DNA of 64,000 nt. Source: Leptospira vanthielii serovar Holland str. Waz Holland = ATCC 700522 (GTDB lineage: Bacteria > Spirochaetota > Leptospiria > Leptospirales > Leptospiraceae). The notes under the pieces are model-generated. The model searched no databases. It was given only the letters and a program-made list of their open reading frames with translations, and was not told the DNA's origin. The stretch covers positions 67,001-131,000 of the forward strand of contig NZ_AOGY02000062.1 in NCBI RefSeq assembly GCF_000332455.1. Reading direction: 5' to 3'. Positions 58,178 to 64,000 of the stretch are shown here, piece after piece. The position numbers and the translations under genes were made by a program. Every line of letters starts with the position of its first letter. The stretch's first letter is position 1.

Positions 58178-60171
58178 AATCCAATGCATTCTATCGAATT
58201 TTAATATTTGGTTTCTTTTTACTTACTTACAATTGTTCTCGTTCCACAGATGAAACTACTGTTGTGTTACGTTTGGATGGCGAAGATTGGGGAATATATT
58301 TCAATAATAACGCAGACATACTCAGCAATGAATTTAATGCAAACAATTTAGATATTACAACAGTTCCAAGCAACTTTCGAAATTTAAACAGAAGTTACCG
58401 AGGAGCCATTTGGATCCGCAAAAGTTTCGACATCACAACGGAACAACACCAAAAATCCTTAGCACTACAACTTGGTAAAATCTACCAATCGGATGAAGTA
58501 TTTGTCAATGGTGTGCTTATCGGCAAAAACAATTCTGCATTCGGAAAAGATCCTGATGAATTTGCTTTTGGTCGACCAAGGATTTACCCAATTCCTCACG
58601 ACTTATTATTGGAAGGAGAAAATGTTCTAATAATAAAAATTGATTCCTCATTATCCACTTCAGCTGGAATTATTACTGGACCAATCCGCATTGTTACTTA
58701 CGAAGAAGCTTTGAATGGAAACCTCTATGACTCTCTCGTAGAACTTATCTTTGTTGGTTTTTATTTATTTATCGCTTTATTTTTCTTTATTAACTTCTTT
58801 AACCTAAGAGATAAAAAAGAATATTTAAGTTTTAGTATCTTAGCACTTATTTTTTCTGCGTATGAATTATCGAAAAACGAAGTTCATTTTTTTCTAATCA
58901 ACCATTTCGTTATATTAAAGTTTATCGAGTATTCTTTTTTGCTCATTCTTCCTTATGGTTTTATTAAATTCATCCAGGATTTCTTTGAACTAAAACCTTT
59001 TAAATACCAAAAAATATATCTCCTAACTCAGTTTTTCTTCATAGCTGTTTTTGTTTTAGTGCACAATCCCGTATTCTGGTATAACTTTATCGGTTATTGG
59101 GACATTCATTTACTCGTTGTCATTGCTTACGCTATTTATGTTACATTTATCAAACTTCGTGAGCAAACACGAGGGTCGGCAATTCACTTACTTGCGCTTG
59201 TTTATTTACTTTATTCTATTTTGAAAGAAATTTTAATCGAAAGAGGATATCTTAACTCTCCATCTTCCCTCGAAACAAGTTTTTTGGTATATTTGATTTT
59301 AATGACACTCGCTTTACGATTTCAGTTTTTGATGATGAAACGAAAATTACAAAATCGATATGAAAGATTGAAAGAAGCGGACTCATTACGTGAAAAGATA
59401 TTTTATTACATGGATGCGATGATTTCAGGCCCTCTAAAATCAATGAAGGACAAACTTATATCCTATCGCGAATCTACCCAAAAAGCTAAGGATAAAAATC
59501 TAGTCAAAGAAGTCATAGAAGTTCAATCATCCATTGACAATGTAATGGATGATATCATCGAACTTTCAAGATTGGAAGTTCTCAAAGAAGTACCTTTTAA
59601 AGAACAAGTAAACTTCATATCATTTATCAATGAAGTAATCCCCGAAGACGATATAACCTACTCAATTAAAGTTAATCCTGAAACAGAGATCCATAATAGT
59701 TTGGATTTAATTAACTCTGTAGTTGTAAGACTAGTTGATTTTCCTCCATTCAAAGAGTTTAATCACAATGATTTGATCATCACACAAGATTTAAGAGGAA
59801 ATGTTCATTTCCGTTTTTTATTATTTCACAGTAATCCCAAAGTTTCTCAGAGATTATTTAGTGATTTAGTCGAAAATTATAATACATTAACGCCTATAAA
59901 AGTAAAATGGGCAATCATACTTGAAATCGTTCGCCTACTCGGTGCAAAGATAGATTTCAAAATCATAAAAAAGAAATATCTCAAAATCGACTTAGGTATT
60001 TCTGCGATTGTCCCTGTTTCTGAACTGCAACCTGTGAAGGAATCGCCAAGCACCTCACAATCTTCTGTAGCGAAAACACAAAAGGAAGACTGGAAAGTAA
60101 CTTTAAAACGTATTTGGAAATTTCTAAAAGAAACTGAAATCAAAATTCCCAATTTTAAAAAGAAAAAATAA
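58174..60171 (+). CDS. 7TMR-DISM pseudo-histidine kinase
   Basis: 665 residues. Lipobox-like signal (LTYNC), extracellular jelly-roll, seven membrane helices and a cytoplasmic helical part EKIFYYMDAMISGPLKSM in the place of HisKA with no His. The C-terminal part has no N, G1 or G2 boxes that I can see, so no ATP binding is expected. It looks like a decayed or repurposed kinase that partners with the previous one. Start overlaps that stop as ATGA; the Crp/Fnr gene follows 14 bases later. Confidence 0.8.
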   Translation: MKSNAFYRILIFGFFLLTYNCSRSTDETTVVLRLDGEDWGIYFNNNADILSNEFNANNLDITTVPSNFRNLNRSYRGAIWIRKSFDITTEQHQKSLALQLGKIYQSDEVFVNGVLIGKNNSAFGKDPDEFAFGRPRIYPIPHDLLLEGENVLIIKIDSSLSTSAGIITGPIRIVTYEEALNGNLYDSLVELIFVGFYLFIALFFFINFFNLRDKKEYLSFSILALIFSAYELSKNEVHFFLINHFVILKFIEYSFLLILPYGFIKFIQDFFELKPFKYQKIYLLTQFFFIAVFVLVHNPVFWYNFIGYWDIHLLVVIAYAIYVTFIKLREQTRGSAIHLLALVYLLYSILKEILIERGYLNSPSSLETSFLVYLILMTLALRFQFLMMKRKLQNRYERLKEADSLREKIFYYMDAMISGPLKSMKDKLISYRESTQKAKDKNLVKEVIEVQSSIDNVMDDIIELSRLEVLKEVPFKEQVNFISFINEVIPEDDITYSIKVNPETEIHNSLDLINSVVVRLVDFPPFKEFNHNDLIITQDLRGNVHFRFLLFHSNPKVSQRLFSDLVENYNTLTPIKVKWAIILEIVRLLGAKIDFKIIKKKYLKIDLGISAIVPVSELQPVKESPSTSQSSVAKTQKEDWKVTLKRIWKFLKETEIKIPNFKKKK

Positions 60172-60185
60172 TTTCAGATGATTTT

Positions 60186-60812
60186 ATGATTATAAATTAT
60201 CTTACGCAATTAAATTCTGAATCATTAATGAAAGCATTTGAAGGATGCCAGGAATTATCTTTTTCAAAGGATGAATTTTTATTCCATGGCGGTGACAAAG
60301 TTTCCTATATGGATTTACTAATCACGGGAGACCTACAAGTTTTTAAATACGATGGAAACATGAATGAAGTGACTTTAACGTTCTTTCGTCCTGTAAGTAT
60401 CATAGCCGAGTGGGCAGTCATCCAAGGAATTCCCTATCCGGCATCTGGCCGGTTCACGAAAAATAGCACAATATTAAGAATGCCATTAACAGAAGTACAA
60501 ACCCGCATTCATAAAAATATTGAACTCAATCATATTTTAATGCATTCACTGATGAATAAAATTGAAACTTTAAATTTAGCAATCAACCGTGGCCTTACGA
60601 TGGATGCAATGCAAAGGGTAGCTCATTTTTTATTTTACGGGACACCCGACTCACTAGCTTTGAAACAAATACAAATGGCATCTCTTTTGTATCTCAGACC
60701 CGAAACCTTCTCCAGAATCCTAAAACAACTAAAAGACCAGGGCCTCATTGATACCCAAAAGGGAGAAATCTCCATTTTGGACAAAGAAGGTTTACTTAAA
60801 ATTTTAGCTTAG
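60186..60812 (+). CDS. Crp/Fnr family transcription regulator (DNR-like)
   Basis: 208 residues. Cyclic-nucleotide-binding-like N-terminal beta roll (~15-115), long dimer helix and a C-terminal helix-turn-helix (IQMASLLYLRPETFSRILKQL). Only one Cys (near residue 20) is in the N-terminal part, so an iron-sulfur cluster of the FNR type is not expected; a DNR/NnrR-type NO sensor is more probable because nnrS and nor genes follow. Starts 14 bases after the pseudo-kinase gene and may be co-transcribed with it. Confidence 0.84.
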   Translation: MIINYLTQLNSESLMKAFEGCQELSFSKDEFLFHGGDKVSYMDLLITGDLQVFKYDGNMNEVTLTFFRPVSIIAEWAVIQGIPYPASGRFTKNSTILRMPLTEVQTRIHKNIELNHILMHSLMNKIETLNLAINRGLTMDAMQRVAHFLFYGTPDSLALKQIQMASLLYLRPETFSRILKQLKDQGLIDTQKGEISILDKEGLLKILA

Positions 60813-60815
60813 TTC

Positions 60816-60829
60816 TTGATTTGAATCAA
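60816..60829. promoter_or_regulatory. FNR/DNR box before nnrS
   Basis: TTGAT-TTGA-ATCAA is a perfect match to TTGAT-N4-ATCAA. Its centre is 40.5 bases before the A of the nnrS ATG. A TAGTAT (-10) at 60851-60856 is placed so that transcription starts at the ATG itself. Class II activation by the upstream Crp/Fnr protein fits. Confidence 0.72.
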
Positions 60830-60850
60830 TGAAATGATTCTAATTATTAT

Positions 60851-60856
60851 TAGTAT
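60851..60856 (+). promoter_or_regulatory. -10 hexamer of a leaderless nnrS transcript
   Basis: TAGTAT ends 6 bases before the ATG at 60863. No Shine-Dalgarno is present, so the mRNA probably starts at the ATG. Together with the box at 60816-60829 the spacing matches a class II Crp/Fnr-dependent promoter. Confidence 0.45.
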
Positions 60857-60862
60857 CATCGT

Positions 60863-62089
60863 ATGAAGAATTCCTTTTTTCAGCAAAGTTTGTGGAATAC
60901 AGCATTTCGACCTTTTTTTTGGTTCGGTTCTACTTATGGGATTTTTGTCATTGGGTTTTGGTTATTAGTACTTTCGAATACAGTAAATAATCCGATCAAA
61001 ATTAATTCCATTCATTGGCATTCCTATGAAATGGTCTTTGGTTTTTCTAAAGCAATCGTACTCGGTTTCCTTTTTACTGCCGTTCAAAATTGGACGAACT
61101 CTAGCATCTTAAAAGGAAAAAATCTATTTTTTCTTCTGCTTTTTTGGGTTTTAGGTAGATTTTCCATGTACCCTCTTGGCCTCCCTTCCTATTTATCGTT
61201 CGGTTTGGACATTAGTTCTGATCTAATGGTCATTTACTTATTAGTTCCTAAACTCATGGTCCCTGCGCAAAAACACAACAGGCCGATTTTATTTCACTAC
61301 GCACTCTTCACCATATTCCATTTGTTAAGTGGTCTTTCTGCTCGTTCGGTTTTAGAGCCAGAACAAACTTTATTATTTATTCACTTAAGTATTTTTGTAA
61401 TTTTATTTTTGATTTTGATCATTGGGGGACGTGTTGTTCCCTTCTTTTCTGGAGTTGTCATCCCAGGGTATTCCTTCAAACGGATCCATAAATTAGAATC
61501 GGCCATCCTTTATTTACCGTTTGCCTTTTATCTTTTTAAACTCACCCAAGGATTCTTGGTACCGAGTACTTCAGCAAATATTGACTTCACAAAATTTAAT
61601 TTAGTTACATTGACACTCATCACTTCTTTTTTGATTAGTTTATCATTATTTGTTACCAATAGTATACGATTTCTTTCTTGGAAACCTTGGAAGTCTTACA
61701 AAAAACCTATATTATGGATTTTGTATATGGGTTACTTCTGGGTTTGTTTAGGATTTTTGTTCTATAGTTTGGCGGAACTCGGATACTTCCCTATCTCTTC
61801 AGCGATTCATAGTTTAACTGTTGGAGGAATCGGAGTTTTTATCTATGGGATGATCACAAGAGTGAGTTTAGGACATACGGGAAGAAGTATTGTGGCCTCC
61901 CAACTCACTGTATTTGCCTATGTTATTTTTAATTTTGCTGTGTTCGTTCGGGTTTTCTTTCCTTTGGTTGGCGAATACAAGTATGCATACCATTTATCCG
62001 GTGTGATTTGGATTCTAACATTTTTGATATTTCTATTACAATACACGAAAGTTTTATTTAGCCCAAGACCTGACGGAAAACCATCATAA
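60863..62089 (+). CDS. nnrS: NnrS family haem/copper membrane protein
   Basis: 408 residues with about 12 hydrophobic segments. NnrS signature IHWHSYEMVFGF (His residues) and GFLFTAVQNWTNSS. NnrS proteins are membrane haem and copper proteins that protect against NO in denitrifiers. It is convergent with norD (4-base gap) and lies after a Crp/Fnr gene with an FNR-type box between them, which supports an NO-responsive role. Confidence 0.87.
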   Translation: MKNSFFQQSLWNTAFRPFFWFGSTYGIFVIGFWLLVLSNTVNNPIKINSIHWHSYEMVFGFSKAIVLGFLFTAVQNWTNSSILKGKNLFFLLLFWVLGRFSMYPLGLPSYLSFGLDISSDLMVIYLLVPKLMVPAQKHNRPILFHYALFTIFHLLSGLSARSVLEPEQTLLFIHLSIFVILFLILIIGGRVVPFFSGVVIPGYSFKRIHKLESAILYLPFAFYLFKLTQGFLVPSTSANIDFTKFNLVTLTLITSFLISLSLFVTNSIRFLSWKPWKSYKKPILWILYMGYFWVCLGFLFYSLAELGYFPISSAIHSLTVGGIGVFIYGMITRVSLGHTGRSIVASQLTVFAYVIFNFAVFVRVFFPLVGEYKYAYHLSGVIWILTFLIFLLQYTKVLFSPRPDGKPS

Positions 62090-62093
62090 AGGA

Positions 62094-63845
62094 TTACACT
62101 CTTATGGCTCTTCGAAAAAATTCTTGGAGAGAATCGAGGAGCCTTTCCGGATGGAACAACATTTGATAACTGGCGTTTCTCATCATAGCAGGAATTGTTG
62201 GTTTTTCTTCTGTACCTATTGCCAAGGTATAAACCTGAATTCCATTTAACAAACATTCTCCGACCGCTTTATTTACATCCTCAATTCCATACTTTCCTTC
62301 ATACTGATCATAATCATTGGGACGAGCATCAGTGATTAAAATAATCCATTTTTGTTTGTAAGAGGTTTCTTTTAGTATCGAACTTGTATGACGTAAAGAT
62401 GGACCCACGCGCGTGTATCCAATTGGGGAAAGTGGCCCTAAACGATCTCGTGCTACCGTCCAAGATTCTGATAATTTCTTTACATGGATAAATTGATTAT
62501 AGTTACGAGTCCGTGAATAAAAACCGGCAATTCCAAATGGAATTTTTAGGTCTTCCAAACATTCTGAAAACAAAAGTAGACTTTCTCTTTCGACATCCAA
62601 AACCCTTTTTTCTTGAATCCAAGAATCAGTAGATAAACTTAAGTCGACAAGAAAATATAAAACCATATCTGATATATCCCGAATGGGATTCATATAAATC
62701 GATTCGGAAGGGCTAATTTTGGCTTTGAGATCTGCATACCGATCGACGAGAGCATCCAAGTCAATATCAGCTCCGGCCACCAACTTTTTTTTGATCCGAG
62801 TTTGGTTAAGCAGTGCCATCATTTTCTTTTTTAATTGAATTAAATGCGAATGTTGTTTTTCTAAAACATGTTTTGTATAACCAACATCAGTTTGTTTTGG
62901 AAACTCTTCTACCACAGAACAATAGTTTGGTTTATAGTTTTTTAGTTTGTAATCCCACTCCGAATAAGTAAAACTTTTTCCCTCATCCCTTACATCTGCG
63001 ATTTCAAGTAAAGTTCCAGACCCTGATTCACTAGTTCGTGTTGTATGGACTGGATCTTCTGTTCGAATGATATGTTTTAGATTTAGCTCTTGTAAAGCCG
63101 CCTCCTCTTCCATATCCTCTTCCCCATCAATATCACGCCATTGCCCATCAAACTCTTCAACGGTTTCAATTTTTTCAAAATTGTGACCCAAGGTGTACTC
63201 TTCGATTTTTTTCTCATCGACTTCTAAAAGTTCAGCTTCGTTTGGATCCAACTTTTGTTTTGATTCTTTCGATTGAATTTTTTGTTTCTTTGATTGGGAT
63301 ACAAAGTCTTTTCCGGCTGGGAAAATTTGTTTTGTATCAGTAACGGATGTTTGGGCAGTAAGTAAGATAGAATTTATTTTTTTATATTGTGTTCGGTCTT
63401 TTTTCCGTATCTCCAACCTTTCCTTACGAATATCTTTCCAATCCGCTACGATACCCGGATATTTTTTAAAAAACATTCGAAACTGATCAAAGAAATTTCC
63501 AAAAGAACCAGAAACAATTGCGGTATTAGTTATTAAATCTTGCTTTCTATCAAAAAGAAAAGAAAGGTAAGCAAGGAAAATCCGAACAAATTTTTTTGAA
63601 ATGGTTTCAGATACAAACCAATACACCACTTCTGGAAATTTCAAAAAGTTTTGACCCAAGGAAATGGTTTCTCCTCCAAGAATCAAAGTGACAGGTTCTT
63701 TTTTTAAAGTTTGTAAATACCGGATAATTCGAACTTCTTCGGATTTTAAATCATATCCATAATAAGGGCTCGGGGTTTTGAGTTTTTTACGAATTTTTTT
63801 CCAAAGTGTATGGCCTTGGTAGAATATGAACTGGTCCCATTCCAA
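62094..63845 (-). CDS. norD: Nitric oxide reductase activation protein NorD
   Basis: 583 residues. The C-terminal von Willebrand A domain has a MIDAS motif (DLSLS) and the NorD/CbbO signature ITDARPNDYDQYEGKYGIED. The N-terminal part is the NorD-specific helical domain. NorD works with the NorQ AAA ATPase to insert or activate the metal site of NO reductase NorBC. The start is a TTG with AGGA 7 bases upstream, 9 bases after the norQ stop; this supports the norQ-norD order. Confidence 0.9.
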   Translation of the reverse strand: MEWDQFIFYQGHTLWKKIRKKLKTPSPYYGYDLKSEEVRIIRYLQTLKKEPVTLILGGETISLGQNFLKFPEVVYWFVSETISKKFVRIFLAYLSFLFDRKQDLITNTAIVSGSFGNFFDQFRMFFKKYPGIVADWKDIRKERLEIRKKDRTQYKKINSILLTAQTSVTDTKQIFPAGKDFVSQSKKQKIQSKESKQKLDPNEAELLEVDEKKIEEYTLGHNFEKIETVEEFDGQWRDIDGEEDMEEEAALQELNLKHIIRTEDPVHTTRTSESGSGTLLEIADVRDEGKSFTYSEWDYKLKNYKPNYCSVVEEFPKQTDVGYTKHVLEKQHSHLIQLKKKMMALLNQTRIKKKLVAGADIDLDALVDRYADLKAKISPSESIYMNPIRDISDMVLYFLVDLSLSTDSWIQEKRVLDVERESLLLFSECLEDLKIPFGIAGFYSRTRNYNQFIHVKKLSESWTVARDRLGPLSPIGYTRVGPSLRHTSSILKETSYKQKWIILITDARPNDYDQYEGKYGIEDVNKAVGECLLNGIQVYTLAIGTEEKPTIPAMMRNASYQMLFHPERLLDSLQEFFRRAIRV

Positions 63846-63854
63846 TGTTTTATC

Positions 63855-64000
63855 CTAAAAGATTAGATCGAAACTGTCTTGTAAGGCAGCAACTGTATCT
63901 ATATCATCGGACAAAGGAAGGATAATGGCAGTTCTTCCGGCAAGGCGCGAGGGAAGCCCTTTTGTTATTAATTTTGCACATGACACGAGTAATCTTGTCG
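63855..64000 (-). CDS. norQ: NorQ/CbbQ AAA ATPase, C-terminal end only
   Basis: The frame runs from the window edge to a TAG complementary to 63855-63857. The ~47 visible residues include TRLLVSCAKLITKGLPSRLA and IILPLSDDIDTVAALQ, matching the C-terminus of NorQ/CbbQ MoxR-type ATPases. It lies just upstream of norD, the usual gene order; the P-loop part is outside the window. Confidence 0.75.
   Translation of the reverse strand, partial: TRLLVSCAKLITKGLPSRLAGRTAIILPLSDDIDTVAALQDSFDLIF

Noticed and set aside
1..64000. CRISPR arrays, insertion sequences, prophage, tRNA or rRNA genes
   Set aside because: No spaced direct repeats, transposase or phage-like frames, or tRNA/rRNA-like sequences were recognised.

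Overview
The window is a gene-dense, moderately AT-rich piece of a spirochaete chromosome, most likely a saprophytic Leptospira of the biflexa type. The call rests on many lipoproteins with relaxed lipoboxes, several 7TMR-DISM (seven-TM receptors with diverse intracellular signalling modules) proteins, Leptospira-style membrane AraC regulators, FliG/FliH-like and FapA-like proteins, a cobalamin end-pathway (cobTSC) and a nitric-oxide detoxification cluster. It is inferred from protein character only. I see no rRNA, tRNA, CRISPR array, insertion sequence or prophage. No stretch above about 200 bases lacks a gene.

Layout. 1-4601 (minus): rsgA followed by three coupled lipoprotein genes (FecR, PEGA, TPR; the last is cut by the window edge). 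4651-9307: a histidine kinase, a fatty-acid desaturase, a membrane protein and thiol peroxidase. 9291-13957 (minus): a YhaO/YhaN-like nuclease-ATPase pair and a CoA-transferase. 14067-24502: a giant lipoprotein with 11 Calx-beta-like repeats, an alkaline-phosphatase-superfamily lipoprotein, a small EamA/SMR transporter, two hydrolases, lpdA and a methyltransferase. 24580-28796 (plus): four genes coding for a GAF/degenerate-GGDEF membrane protein, a CheX-like protein, a hydrolase and a FapA-like protein. 28808-30829: msrA-mtnA, and a phasin-like gene with three palindromes upstream and a strong terminator.

30812-35014 (minus) is a compact module: an ECF-like sigma factor, an unrecognised soluble protein, a CHAT-domain protease and a Cys-cluster protein. 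It looks like a protease-controlled sigma switch. 35060-46747: M23 peptidase, acyl-CoA synthetase, AraC-type membrane regulator, dnaE, cobT-cobS-cobC and gatB. 46807-49577: a tandem hemerythrin and an aldehyde dehydrogenase.

49664-60171 is the most unusual part. Two adjacent 7TMR-DISM class III nucleotide cyclases have complementary active-site defects: one keeps both metal aspartates but lacks the Asn/Arg pair, and the other keeps Asn/Arg but has Ser for the second Asp. This is the arrangement of the C1 and C2 halves of animal adenylyl cyclases, and suggests an obligate heterodimer. The second gene is interrupted by a 10-base G tract that puts its receptor and cyclase halves out of frame, a possible phase-variable switch (or an assembly error). 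After a FliG-like/FliH pair come two further 7TMR-DISM proteins resembling histidine kinases that lack the phospho-accepting histidine. The window ends with a Crp/Fnr regulator, nnrS (behind a perfect FNR/DNR-type box and apparently leaderless), norD and the end of norQ; a similar box lies upstream of the hemerythrin gene.
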